From positions 1 to 41,811 of the forward strand of contig WHUX01000335.1 of assembly GCA_015179025.1 (NCBI GenBank): a stretch of DNA of 41,811 nucleotides, written 5' to 3'. This DNA is from Terfezia claveryi (taxonomy: Eukaryota > Ascomycota > Pezizomycetes > Pezizales > Pezizaceae). Shown one piece after another: positions 11,691-23,490 of the stretch. Below the pieces are notes generated by a model. It was not told where the DNA came from. It ran no database searches and worked only from the letters and a program-made list of their open reading frames with translations. A program made the position numbers and the translations under genes. Within the stretch, counting starts at the first letter, position 1; each line of letters starts with the position of its first letter.

Positions 11691-13260
11691 GATTCTAGCT
11701 AAGTGTGTGAAAGGGATCTAGAACCATGGTGAATGGTATAAGATCAGCGTATATACAGGTCAGCTGTGAATTAGTTATAGATTATAGTGAACTAGATAAT
11801 TGGAAAAATTATAGTGACACAGAAGATACTGATTCAGAAAGAGAACTTGTGACAGCTGTTTCTATGGTATAGAAACAATTCAATCCTGTAATGAAGTTTT
11901 CCTTATTATGTCCCAAGACAATTCCATGGGAATTACCACTACTAAAAAAAATTAATTACTCTATTAAACCAAAAGCAGGAGCTACTTGGATACTAAAATA
12001 GTGACCCTTAGGACATCGATTTAGACAACAAATCTATGACAAATTAGTCCAAGAACAAGTATTAAGTAGTATATATAGAGTAGAAAATGACAAAAATGCT
12101 GTAGTCATATACACTATCTCTAAACAAGATAAACTGGAAGAAGTCATACACATCAATGACTATCAAGACTGCAATTTAGTTGTTGAACCAGACCACACCC
12201 CATAGCCAGATATTAATGAAGCAATTGAACTAGTAGCGGATAATCCCATTTGGACTAAACTTGACTTAGCTGATGGATTTTTCAATATTAGGAATAATAA
12301 AGAATCTGAGCAATACTCTAGCTTTTTATATCCTATGGGATATTTTAGGAGTAGAGTTATGCAACAAGAGGATTGTAACGAACCTGCTACTATAGTTCGC
12401 ATTATATATGAAATTTTTAAGGATATGGTCTATAAAAATTCAATTATTTATATTAATGATATTATTATATTCTCTAAAACATATGAAGGACATATAGAAT
12501 TATTGAAGAAAGTACTTTAACATTTAGAAGACAAAAGATTCTATCTTAAAGAAAGCAAATACCAGTTCTTTACTCTAAGATTGGAGATCTTAGCACCAGT
12601 TTTGATATCAGATAGATTACATGTAGACCCGAAAAAGAGGACTACTATATTAACCTTTCCAACTCTTACAAAAAAAAAGGATCTTAGAGGATTCCTTAAA
12701 ATTGTTAATTATCTTAGTAGATATATTCCTGACTTATCATCGTATGCAAGCACCCTGTCAGAACTGTATGGAGAAACAAAGAAATAGGAATGGATAGATA
12801 CTCATAATGCAGCGTTTGAAAAACTTAAGGAACTCATGAATTTCCTACATGTTTTAAAACTCTGGAATAATGAGTCTACTAAACCTAAATATTTAGTTTG
12901 TGATGCTAGTAATATAGTACTAGTATCTTGGATAGGTCAAGGACTATTGATGCATATTAGACCATTATGCCTCCACTCTAGAAAATTTAATCTAGCATAA
13001 CTCAATTATCCTACCTTTAAAAAGGAATTATTAGTGATTATTGACTCATTAAATTTTTTAAAGAATAATTAAAAGGTCATAAGTACACTATGCTTACCAA
13101 CCACAAACTATTAGTAACCTTTCATACTCAAACACCTGCAAACCAGAAATTGAGGTGATGGCAAGATTACCTTATGGAATTTGATACAGAAATACAGCAT
13201 ACTACAGGAAAGGAAAATTTGATACTAGACACTCTATGAAGAAAGTATAAATACTTAGAT
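11691..13260 (+). pseudogene. pol: Reverse transcriptase and RNase H of gypsy copy A
   Basis: The fragments match copy B's Pol. The reverse transcriptase core shows TKLDLADGFFNI and then RVMQQ. The catalytic box reads YINDIIIFS where copy B has YIDDIIIFS, a G-to-A change that removes the first Asp. The thumb (about 12581-12787) and RNase H follow, with TNHKLLVTFHTQTPA and later TTGKENLI. The frame shifts by one between 12787 and 13387, near 13060, where copy B is continuous. TAG and TAA codons interrupt throughout. The copy cannot make an active enzyme. Confidence 0.85.
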
Positions 13261-14680
13261 ACTCCCACCACTGAGGATGATTATATTTCCAATAACATCA
13301 ATCCTCCTAACTATACCTACAACCACAACATCTCTACCAATAGTTTAAAAACTTTCTACTTACCAGAAACCTCTACTCAAAACAATATGGTTTCTTGTAG
13401 AGCTATCAATTTCAAGTATAGTGACTGTGACTTCAACAAATATCATGGAAGAGCCCAAAAACTTGGACACTATATCTTCTATCCATACTTCGAGGGCATC
13501 CCAAATATAAAAAGCGAATACGACATGATGAAGGAAGAAGAGTCCTCAAACTATGAGACTATATCTACCATACCAGAAGAAGTTTTTAGTAGGTCTGATC
13601 ACATACCCAATATAAACAAAAACAAACCTTTAACAGTTCTTCGACTAAGATATAGGCCTCCCTCTTCTAAAAACGCTCAACAAAACACTTTCACTCCTGA
13701 AGAAGAGAAGGAAATTGCCATTGACCTAGCTCATAGCAATTGGCAATAATACAAAAGGATGTACTGGTTCTTTTTCCAAGATTTTTACTGTCTAGCTCAT
13801 GGCAGCTCCCATGCCACAAACAACTACATGTTTACTATCAAAACATGGGCAATTTGCAATCACAATAGATATGGCAGTTTGAACTGTAACTTGTCAGCCT
13901 CAGTTTTTAAGAAGGAGAAGGAATTCCTTATGACTCATAATGCATATCTCATATCTGCAAATGAGTCTCAAAAGGAACTATCACCAGTACAATAAATGCC
14001 AGCTTATCCACCTCCATAAGCTCTCAGCTGCGAAGAGGCTATCTAAGAAATTGGAGAATAGGCAAAAAGATGGATTACCAACAAACCAACATACTACATT
14101 CTTTAACCTAGTATTGAGTTCAGTAACCCTACCGAACATATGAGTACCAGACAAATAGAACAGGAGATTATGAATACTCCTATTGCCACTCAACAACCAT
14201 GAAATGCACCTCAACAACTAGCTGCAACTGCTAGCAGCAGTACTGCAATTCCAATTAACACTGCCGCCATCACTACTCGTTTTAAAAAGCAATTAGCCAT
14301 TGATAAAGATTCAACACCCTCTTTCATTCAAGACACCAAGACCTCCAGACAGCATTGTGATTACTGTAAGTTCTCAGGATATAATACTTCAACATGCAAG
14401 GAGAACAAACCTACCATCAATGACTTTAACCTAAGGATTGAACTGACCCTCAACAAGCTCATTGAAGATAAACATATCAGTGACGGATGGGAAGATGATA
14501 AGGACTACTTCATCACATATTGGCTTGACCAAGGTACAGGTATAAAAGCCGCATATCAATTCTGTATAAGAATATGTCCTATCTGGAAGAACTACTATGA
14601 TACCATTGTAAACCATAAGGATCACAGGAGAAAGGATGGATTTTAATATGTCAAGAACCGACAAGGATAATGGAGATTAG
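13261..14680 (+). pseudogene. pol: Pol linker with Cys/His clusters, copy A
   Basis: This is a roughly 450-residue stretch between RNase H and integrase. It is Ser/Glu-rich around 13500-13600 and carries zinc-knuckle-like clusters at about 13420-13480 (CDFNKY..GHYIFY), 13785-13830 (YCLAHGSSHATNN), 13845-13890 (WAICNHNRYGSLNC) and 14355-14400 (CDYCKFSGYNTSTC). Several Cys or His codons have become Tyr or Trp through single changes relative to copy B. A linker of this size with knuckles outside Gag is unusual for gypsy Pol. Confidence 0.7.
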
Positions 14681-14682
14681 TC

Positions 14683-14944
14683 TTGCCCTCTACCTTTAAT
14701 ATAGAAGGTAAGAACTATCTTGAATTAGTTATTAAAGATGCACATAATGCAACCGCTTATAGTAGTATTGAAAAAATGATGAAATATCTTACTGACCAAT
14801 ATGATTGCCAGTCCTTTGCAGAACCAACTAAAGACTATATCAGAAGTTGTGATACTTGTCAATGGACAAAGTATTCTAACAAGGCACCACTTGGACTTGT
14901 AACCCTATTACATGTACCAAGCAGACTATGGACTGACATATCGA
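14683..14944 (+). pseudogene. pol: Integrase N-terminus, copy A, cut by the Plavaka insertion
   Basis: The frame encodes the HHCC zinc-binding domain of integrase (DAHNATAYSS, then SCDTCQWTKYSNKAP). The second His is changed to Tyr relative to the family. The frame runs to the first residues of the catalytic core (WTDIS) and stops exactly at the insertion point, 14944. The rest of the core resumes at 37483. Confidence 0.85.
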
Positions 14945-14956
14945 CATCAGGAACGA
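14945..14956 (+). repeat. Left terminal inverted repeat
   Basis: CATCAGGAACGA pairs with the right terminus with one mismatch at position 10. A second shared block (TGGCGTC) follows about 20-30 bp inside each end. Confidence 0.85.
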
Positions 14957-14960
14957 TTTA

Positions 14961-15480
14961 TATGGCGTCCGGACGCCACTATGGGGTCTCCCGGACGCCA
15001 CCGTCTTGCCAATGTCTCCCGTGGCGTCCCTGCCATTAGAGGTCGTCCACATCTTAGTCTCCGTCCTGCGAATGTCTCCCGTGGCGTCCCCCATTATCTG
15101 AGGTCTCCATATCTTACCCTCGTCCTGCCAATGTCTCCCTGGCGTCCACTGGTCTCTCATGCCTTACCTTCCTTACTGCCAATGTCTCCTGTGGCGTCCA
15201 CCTTTATCTTACCCTCCGTCCTGCCAATGTCTCCCTGGCGTCCACTGATCTCCCATGCCTTACCCTCGTCCTGCCAATATCTCCCTAGCATCCACTGGTC
15301 TCCCATGCCTTACCCTCCGTCCTGCCAATGTCTCCCTGGCGTCCACTGGTCTCCCATGCCTTACCCTCCGTCCTGCCAATGTCTCCCTAGCATCCACTGG
15401 TCTCCCATTCCTTACCCTCCTTACTGCCAATGTCTTCTGTGGCGTCCACCTTTATCTGAGGTCCTTCAGATCTTATCGTC
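14961..15480 (+). repeat. Left subterminal repeat array
   Basis: Nine imperfect copies of a unit built on CTGCCAATGTCTCCCTGGCG, spaced about 46-61 bp apart between 15005 and 15445. The first 60 bp carry GTCCGGACGCC and CCGGACGCC. In CACTA-type elements such arrays bind transposase; that role here is inference. Open frames across this stretch are translated repeats, not genes. Confidence 0.85.
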
Positions 15481-15815
15481 CGTCCTTGCATGACCTTCTA
15501 GCGTCCTATGTCATCTCTCAGTTCTCTTACTCCTGTGTCTTCGTGACGTATTCCATTACTCACTTTTGTATAATAATCACAATCCTGTACAGTCTCCTCA
15601 GAATCTCTAAAGTGCCTTGCCTTTGAAAGTCGTTTCTTATATTGCCACTTCTATCTAGCGCTATGTATACATTTCATTCCACGTACTCAAATCAATTCTA
15701 TTATTCACCAACCACAACTTTCCCGTTTCTAGCGGAATTAAATGTGCCATCCCCTCAATGTCCCCTATCCTTACTACATGTATCCCTTTTCCCTCCTCCT
15801 TTCGTTCCATTTTGA
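15481..15815. other. Spacer between left repeats and transposase 3' end
   Basis: T/C-rich on the plus strand, with no supported gene. It probably holds the 3' untranslated region of the minus-strand transposase. Confidence 0.4.
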
Positions 15816-18800
15816 TCATTCTTTCTTCTCCACTTGGCTTTGCTGGTCCCCGAGTCGCAGCAGTTCTACCAACGCAACTTCATGGTTCCTCCCCACATGG
15901 TCTCGGACACTGAACAGCCCTTCCAATCTCCCCACTGTCTTCCCATCCAGCTGGCCTACTTGCAATTCCGCTACCACCCTCTCCCGCCGACGAACCCATA
16001 CCCAATCCACTCTTGGCTTCCCTTTCTTTCTGAATGCCTGTTTCCCTGTCCACCTAACACAATGCACTACTTCACCCTCACCTTGAAACTGAATGACAGG
16101 GACGGATAATGTGTAGTAGTAATGTGCACTGGAATTGTATATCTTCCCAGTATCGGCCACAGGCTTTTCTCTGGCCATATTCAACTTTAGGTAGTCACAG
16201 AATCGCTCAGTCAGACACGGAATACCCAATGCTTCCGCAAGCGATGAGAGAGGTATCCCACTCAGGTTTTCCGCACTTTGTTTCCCCCTAATGTTGGACC
16301 CTTACTCCCTGGTTTCAGTCCCGTTTTATCCCGTGATGGATCCTAGCTGTCCGCAGCCAACATCTTTCACACGTCAGCAGGCATTTTAATATCATGACTC
16401 TACGCAATGAGATTCAACTCCCATATCCGGATTGCATAATCCCTAGAGATACTATCCAGGATCTGCTCCGCCGCATCAACTCGGTTGGACCGTCTATAAG
16501 CGTCCTTCAGTGGCTTGTGAAGTGCCTCGGTGATCTCAGTGGAGTACTGTGGGAGTGTCCCAAAATCGGTTATCTGGGACCCATAGTGGGATAGAAGATG
16601 CATTTTCGGAAAGTTGAACGTAGCTTGCTGGAGGATGTCATGGACTACTTGCTGTCTCTCTTGCCGGTCTTCCACACTCCGTTTTGCTTGCTGCGTGGCT
16701 GTGAGCTGGAAGTACTGATCTATGGTCGACTGCCGCGCCTGACCCTCTGCCAGCTCCTGAGCAGCCCTTACTGCCTCTTGACGATCTGCCTTACTTGCCC
16801 GAAATTCCCGAAAAATGTGCATAGACTGATGAAACTGTCGCAGATAGTCATTCATGTATCCAATAGTTTCTGGTGTATGGCTCCGGTATCTTGCCATTAG
16901 ACAGAAATCCGCATGGCACGCACACATCGTATGGCTAGTTTGCTATCACGCTGAGCAGCCGCCGACAGCCTGGAGTGTCCTTGCTTTGATGCATCGCAGC
17001 TGTGAAGTATGCCAAAATAACATGGTTGACTCCCCTCATTTCCGAGCCACTCCACATCGTGATCTGGCGATACCGTTTTTGTGGAGGATGGTATTCAGGG
17101 TACGGTGGGATAGCCTCCCATATTGAGTCGAAGGCTTCAAGTCGTTTATGTTTCTGCAAAAATCCTTCTATCCAATCTAGTAGGTGCTTCAGAATCCCAA
17201 GCTGGATATTATGCAGAAGGTCCCCTCGGACAATTAGGGGTAGCGTGATGCCCTTGAGTGTCCACAGGGCATTGGGAATCGGTTTGACCCCTTGGGTCTG
17301 TAAGCTGCTTTGCGTTAGCTGTCATATACCACAATGCAGGGTTTTCTGTGTCCATACCTGTCCACATCACCGGCTTTGAATAGCCTCTGGTAGTCAATAT
17401 GATTGCGAACTGCATACGGTCTTTTTGGTAGCGTGCCCAATTCGCACGGGGTTGCAGTGCAAATGGGACATCTATTGGTTTTTATGCTATGGATGTTTAC
17501 ATTTTCCATATGGTCTGCAAGCCAGCTTGAAACCATAGGAATACATTTCCTGACTTTTTCATCGGCGCAAACCATTTTACATCCTCCACCCTACTCCAAT
17601 CAGTCATTAACGGACATCTACTGACTCCTGATACATTGTTCACGCATACCTCATATAGTTGCACCAGGGGTTGCAAAATGCGCCCCAGGATCTCGTGCTG
17701 GACTCTGAGCGCATCATACTCCTGCTGTTGTAGATTAAACCCTTTAATTCCCTTGTTGCGCTTAGGACCAACCGGCAGAAGGGCAATGAGCATCCAAGCC
17801 TGTGTAGTAGGTTTGTATCGAATGTACGAGGGGATGTTGGTGATAGACATGAACAACAGCCACAATTTCTCATCCCCGGAGAAATTGGTGAGGAATGTTT
17901 GATCCGATGTCAGAATAACTGGAATTAGTGTTGACCCGACTGGGAGGGTCAACTAACCGATGCTCAGTGTCCTTAGTAAGATTATATATCTAATTGATTA
18001 TGACCTACCTGCGTTTGCCACCACCAATCCCCTGTATGCATTTCCGTATACACCCGGTTACCCCTAGCATCAAACTCACGAACTGGCTCAAATATCAGGT
18101 CTTTGGCAAACGTCCTCTGTTGTAAAAGATACCCCAGAGTACACTGTATGTCCCTGTAATAGAAAGCACACCCACGTTGTAGATGGAAATCGACGGTTCC
18201 TTGATGCCATACAGGTTGATCTTTGAACTCCCATATCTTATTCCGCCATGTATGACCAGACTTGAAGTGGACTCTGGCTGTCTCCAGTTGATCCGCAGGG
18301 AGTAGATTGTTGCAGAAGAAATTGTCAATATTTTTCAGAGACATCTTACTCTTGTGGAAGAATCGAGCTAGCCTGTACTCATACACATTGTCGAACGTCC
18401 AGTGGGTTAAATGTGGCTTCTGACGTGCTGGAAAATATAGTCTTTGATAGTTTTGCCAGCTGGTACTGAGGCGGCAGGCGCTGAGGTCCCCTCGTAGTTC
18501 TCCGACGACCAGTGTAGACTCCTGAGGTCTGGACCATGACTCCGGTGTCAATCCAGCACTTCGGGGAGAAACTGAACCACTTGAAGTTATATTGGCAATC
18601 GCGGCATTTCAACGGCGCCCTTGGAATGTTTGGAGGATTCCGGAGTCGACAAAGTGAGGGTACGACCGCGTTTGGAGCTTATCGGAGGCTCATCAGAGAG
18701 TGATGCCACTGGCTTATTAGGGTGTTTACTCCGTAGATGTCGACCATATTGTCCAGCAGAGCGGAACACGAAATGACAAAACTGACACTGCATTTGATGT

Positions 18801-18917
18801 GAATATTAATGGTGACGGAGACAGTATTATGATTGAAGGACACCTACCATCAGAAGAGGCCTCATAGGGAGACATCGTGGAGACCAACTGGCTTGGTGTC
18901 GCGTTCCACTTCTGCAT
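15816..18917 (-). CDS. Plavaka-type transposase (multi-exon)
   Basis: Likely the transposase that mobilises the surrounding element. From the N-terminus: a C2H2 zinc finger at 18722-18787 (CQFC, then HLRSKH); a conserved block at 17982-18551 ending GDWWWQTQ; a block starting at 17952 with PVILTSDQTFLTNFSGDE, then ALLPVGPKR; a Cys pair block at 17315-17590 (VCADEKVRK, then NRCPIC); GDLLHNIQLGILKHLLDW near 17200, then WSGSEMRGVNHVIL; FPKMHLLSHY at about 16590; and a C-terminal domain at 15816-16229. Short introns restore the frame: 17953-18008, 17591-17634, and one starting at about 17357. Other frame changes, near 16930 and 16384-16230, may be further introns or lesions, so I cannot say it is intact. 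The start is uncertain: an ATG at 18917 precedes the finger, but that join is not resolved. Confidence 0.8.
17591..17634 (-). other. Intron in transposase gene (44 bp)
   Basis: GTATCA donor, CTGAT branch-like sequence, TAG acceptor. Removing it joins VCVNN to GGGCKMVCADE in phase. Confidence 0.6.
17953..18008 (-). other. Intron in transposase gene (56 bp)
   Basis: GTAGGT donor and TTAG acceptor on the minus strand. Removing it joins WWWQTQ to LTLPVGST in phase, which matches the order of conserved blocks in the family. Confidence 0.7.
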
Positions 18918-19840
18918 TCCACTGTCTAAGTCTAACGTAGAAAGGGTTTACTGTCTGCTGACAGTCCGCTGATTGCGAGTTAAAATCCATGGTAAATTCA
19001 CCACAGCGATATAAAGCGTCGTCTGCAGAGCTAGACTTCGGGCTGGAGGGTGATCAATCTGAACAGAATTAGACCGAATGGCTAACCCCTTTAAGTTGTT
19101 GCTTTCCGGCGCAGATACTAGTCTGGTTGGCACAACACCTCCAAAACATCTTTGGAGAGGCTAGTGCTAGCCAGACTAGTCTGGCTTGTATAGCAATAAG
19201 CTTGTAGCTTGCACTAGACCATGACTGGCTAAGCCTGGTAGAGACTTGGCACACTCGCAGTCTACTAGAGTCCATGGAGAATGCAATGTGTCTTGTATCA
19301 CCTGACACGAATCACCAGTCTCCAGGATGTTCTAGGCAGGCTGTTCAGACCAAGCTAGCATGCCAACCAGACTAAGATGCAGGTAGTTACTCAGAGTACA
19401 TAAGTAGTCTCGTGTCTAGTCTCGTGCCACTCGTGTCTAGATACTCGTGATAAGAGACGAGTCTAGGATAAGAGAGGCCTAGTTGCAGCCTAGAACAAGC
19501 TAGTGCAGGATTAGTCTGGTTGTAATACGTTCCTAATAGTCTGGTTGGCACAAGCACCTCACAAGAGGGTTCCTAAGGAAGACCCTGGAGCCATTCAGAG
19601 TGCCTAGCACCCACTTAGATTGGCCTGGTTCGGCCCCTGAGTGTGAGTCGCAATAGAACTTTTCAGTAGAATATAGGGGAGTATACTATTATGGTCGAAA
19701 ACAAATTGTCACGAAGCTTATATAGTTAAGGTGATTGCCCCAAGTTTGACTTCTCGATAGTAGAATACCATTATTGCAAGTGAGTAAGTATACCATTCAG
19801 ACCCTCACTGTCCCATGGCATACTAACAGTGGATAGCTTA
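18918..19840. promoter_or_regulatory. Left part of the divergent intergenic region of the Plavaka element
   Basis: No supported gene. It lies upstream of the minus-strand transposase and, once copy B is removed, joins directly to the region upstream of the plus-strand cargo, so it probably holds promoters. It is dense in one motif: TAGTCTGGTTGGCACAA at 19119 and 19537, TAGTCTGGTTG at 19512, the inverse at 19361-19374, and a perfect palindrome CCAGACTAGTCTGG at 19171-19184. A GTCTAGTCTCGTG-like cluster lies near 19410-19460. Regulatory function is inference. Confidence 0.45.
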
Positions 19841-20512
19841 TGTAATGAATGGTACTAGACAGTATTCATTCGGTACCGTTTATACAATCTATATCCGTAG
19901 GCACGGACGTTTGTGTATTTCGGTTCTGCTGAGGTAAGACCTTAGAAGGGTAGGGAGATTACTTATGTGGGACGTTCCCGGAGGGAACAATAATTAACTG
20001 GTGTAATCTATCTTATGTGATTTGTGCTATCTAAGCTATATGATCTTGATCTGATCGGAATATAGGCTTGCTTGCTCTGTATGCTTACTTCTTGTCTTTC
20101 TGTGGATTCCAGAGGGAATCCAGTGGCCTATTTATACTCCTCTGAGATCTGATGACTAAAGAAATAAATACAATAAAGGGTGGCACACCAGAAGGTGGTG
20201 CGCTGTACAAAAGGGGTCATGTGGCCATAGTAATGAGTCACACGCCATAAACGATGGTCATGTGGCCATAGTAATGAGTCACACCCCTTAAACAGAGGTC
20301 ACACGGCCATAATGAGGGTGTCTTCATATGGCAAGTGCCATGGAACTTCCCATGGCAGATTCCGCGTGCTATGGACGCTTATAAAGCAATAGGAGGTGGT
20401 AGAAGGCTAGTCCTTCAACCGAGAGGCTTAGTTACATAACATAGTAGTAATATAGGAAATACAAAAGTATATAATCAATTATATAAGCAATGAAACAACG
20501 TTCTCCATTACA
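19841..20512 (-). repeat. 3' LTR of gypsy copy B (672 bp)
   Basis: On the minus strand it starts TGTAATGG (20512) and ends ATTACA (19841). It is preceded by a polypurine tract. It holds a TATA box at 20127-20136 and tandem copies of a GTCATGTGGCCATAGTAATG-type unit at about 20216-20320. Confidence 0.93.
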
Positions 20513-20522
20513 CTTCCCCACA
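20513..20522 (-). other. Polypurine tract of gypsy copy B
   Basis: TGTGGGGAAG on the minus strand directly abuts the 3' LTR, the expected plus-strand priming site. Confidence 0.75.
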
Positions 20523-20540
20523 TAGAAGGATTTCCTATCC

Positions 20541-22300
20541 TTACTTCCTTCGCTCTGCCATATTGGTTTCTATACGTCCTAAGATTTGATGCATTGTTAA
20601 TACCTTAGCATTAACGTGAATATCCTTAGTGTTTCCTTGACTCATGATTCTATCTCGTTCTTGTTGGATGAGAGCTCGGGTCTCATCTCTGGTTCGTGGT
20701 CCTTGTTTTCCTTTAGTCCTTCGACGTCTCTTGAATGTATCTTCCATGCTTCCGGTCGTCCAGAAGTCTTGAAGAATTTCGGTGGTGATATCCTTGGCGT
20801 TTACCCAGGAATCATATTTAGGAGTGTATCATAGCCATCTGACCTTATATTGTCTTTCTCCAGTTCGAGGAGCTGTTCTGAATTCTAATACCTTTTCAAC
20901 TTCATAACGATCGTCTTGAATTGGTCCTGGTTCCTGAGATTGTCTGTGAGGGAACTGGGTGGGATCATTTTTGTAGTATGGTTTGAGTTTGCTAATATGA
21001 AAAGTATTATATATGAGGTGGAGGTCAGGTTGACTGGATAGGTCTAGGCTATAGTTATTGCGTTTCCGATTACTAGAAATACTGGGAAATGGGCCTAGCC
21101 ATTTTGGTTTGAGCTTGGGTGAGACATTCGATAGGTTGATATTTTCTGAGGAAAGCATAACTTGTTGTCCGACTGAAAATTTGGCTATATTGGGTAGTCG
21201 TTTGTTCGCTTGAGATGCTTGAGTCTTCTTGGCGTCATATAGGTTTTTAGACGTTACCTCATGACGTTCGTTTGCTGGTACATATGCATTAATGGGGTAT
21301 GGAAGTATCGATATGCCAAGATGTGCATTAAATCCAAATAGTGTGGAAAAGGGACTATTCTGTCTAGCGGCATTATACCTAGAGTTAAGTTTTAACTGTA
21401 TCTCTAGTTGTTTCTGTAGCCAATCAAATTCTTTAATTTTATAGGCTCTTACTACTTGCAGAATTTCTTTATTCATAATTTCTAATTGTCTATCTATATG
21501 TGGATAATATACAGTAGATGATTCCAAGTTGATTCCTTTATTCCTAGCCTAATCTTGAAAGTGCGTTTATATAAAAAGAGTGTCACAGTCCAAAACAATA
21601 CAAAAAGGGTATCCTATAGTGTCAAGACTATATTAGTATTAAAGTACAGTACATTGTTCTGCTGTGAAATTATCTGAGACAGGAATAAGAAACTTGAATC
21701 CTGATTGTCTATCGACAATCGTCCAAAGTCATGAAATACAAACTACATGATCTTCTTCAACAGAATATTCGGGTACAAAATTGAACACTTAGTAAACACA
21801 GGTGCTACTTAAGAAAATCCATCGATATGTCAGTCCATGGCCTGCTTGGTATATGTAATGGGGTTACGAGTCCAAGTGGCGCCTTGTTGGAATACTTTGT
21901 CCGTTGACAAGTATCACAACTTCTGATATAGTCCTTAGTTGGTTCTGCAAAGGACTGGCAATCATATCGGTCAGTAAGATATTTCATCTTTTTTCAATGC
22001 CACCATGAGCGGTTGCTTCATGTGCATCTTTAATAACCAATTCGAGATAGTTCTTACCTTCGATGTTAAAGGTAGAGGGCAAGACTATCTCCATTGTCCT
22101 TGTCGGTTCTTGACATACAAAAATCCGTCTTTTCTTCTATGATCCTTACGATTCACAAAGGTATCATAATAGTTCTTCCAGATAGGACATACTCTCATGC
22201 ATGATTGATATACGGCTTTCATACCTGTTCCTTGGTCAAGCCAGTATGTGATGAAGTAGTCCTTGTCGTCTTCCATCCGTCGCTGATGTGCTTCTCTTCA
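20541..22300 (-). pseudogene. pol: Integrase and chromodomain of gypsy copy B
   Basis: The integrase zinc domain (21805-22080; CDTCQRTKYSNKAPLG) leads into the catalytic core. Catalytic candidates are Asp in TIVDRQSGF, Asp in FCIVLDCD, and Glu in LEIMNKEILQ. Integrase C-terminal sequence follows (FSVGQQVMLSS, KLKPKWLGPFPS, FHISKLKPYY). A chromodomain comes next (RYEVEKVLEFR, then YKVRWL), with TGA in place of an expected Gly codon after it. A basic tail (20541-20747) ends the polyprotein. Frames shift between 22276, 21987 and 21527, so the protein is broken. The chromodomain probably guides integration to a chromatin mark. Confidence 0.85.
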
Positions 22301-23490
22301 ATAGCTTGTTGAGGGTCGGTTCATCCTTGTGTTGAAGTCATTGATGGTGGGTTTCTTCTCCTTGCATGTGAAGCATTATGTCCTGAGAACTTACAGAAAT
22401 CACAACGCTGTCTGGAGGTCTTGGTGTCTTGAATGAAAGAGGGTAGATCTTCGTCAATGGCTACTCACTTTTTAGAACGAGTGGTGACGGCGGCGGTGTT
22501 GATTGGAATTGCGTTACTGCTGCTAGCAGTTGTAGCTGGTTGTTGAGGTGCATTCCATGGTTGTTGTGGGGCAAAAGGAGTATTCATGATCTCCTGTTCC
22601 ATTTGTCGGTTGGTCATCTGTTCGGTAGGGTTACTGAACTGAATACTGGGTTGGAGAGTGGGTTGTGTAGGCTTGTTGGCAATCCATCCTTTTGCCCATT
22701 CTCCGATTTCCTGGATAGCTTCTTCGCGGCTGAGAGCTTGTGGAGGTGGATAAGCTGGCGTTTGTTGTACTGGTGCTAGTTCCTTTTGAGGCTCATTTGC
22801 GGCTAGGATATGCGCAATACGAGTCGTAAGGAATTCCTTCTCCTTCTTAAGAACTGAGGCTGTCAGGTCACAGTTCAAACTGCCATGTCCGTGGTGGTTG
22901 CAGATTGCACATGTTTCGACAGTGAACATGCAGTTGTTCATAGCGTGGGAGCTGCCATGAACTGGACAGTAAAAATCACGGCAAAAGGACTAGTGCATCC
23001 TTTTGTGTTGTTGCCAATTGCTATGAGCCAGGTCGATAGCAATTTCTTTCACTTCTTCAGGAGTGAGGGTATTTTGTTGTGTATTTTCAGAAGATGGAGG
23101 CCTATATCTTAGTCCAAGAACTGTTAAGGGTTTGTTCTTGTTTATATTGGGTACACGATCATACCCGCTAAAAACTTCGTCTGGTATAGTAGATAGAGTC
23201 TCATCGTCTGAGGACTCTTCTTCCTTCATCATGTCATATTCGCTTTCTTCATCCTGGATACCCTCGAAGTATGGACAAAAGATATGGTGTCCAAGTTCTT
23301 CCGCTCTTCCACGACATTTGTTGAAGTTGCAGTCAACATGCTTGAAATTAATAGCTCCGCGAGAAACCATATTGTTCTGAGTAGGGGTTTCTGGTGAGTG
23401 GAAAGTTCTTAAAGCGTTGGTAGAGATGTTGCGCTTGTAGGTATGGTTTGCAGGATCGATGCTGTTGGAAATATAATCATCCTCAGTGGT
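22301..23490 (-). pseudogene. pol: Pol linker with four Cys/His clusters, copy B
   Basis: This stretch lies between RNase H and the integrase zinc domain. From N to C it contains a C/C/H/H/C cluster (CNFNKC, then LGHHIFC), an acidic run (KEEESSDDE), a C-x2-H-x3-H-x4-C cluster (CPVHGSSHAMNNC), a perfect CCHC knuckle (CAICNHHGHGSLNC), a Pro/Gln/Thr-rich spacer, and a fourth cluster (CDFCKFSGHNAS). The same clusters appear in copy A, so they are a family trait. A role in RNA or DNA binding is inference. Confidence 0.75.

Noticed and set aside
9527..14944. Alternative genetic code in which TAG is read as an amino acid
   Set aside because: TAG replaces both Trp and Gln codons, and TAA and TGA also occur at Gln and Arg positions. 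Copy B keeps the sense codons. Mutation explains this better.
15000..15480. CRISPR-like repeat array (also 37072-37400 and 38739-38885)
   Set aside because: Units are imperfect and have no unique, even-length spacers. The DNA is eukaryotic and the first two arrays lie symmetrically at the ends of a DNA transposon.
14912..15493. 193-codon plus-strand frame with repeated MSPWRP-like sequence
   Set aside because: It is the translation of the left subterminal repeats and runs across the insertion junction at 14945.
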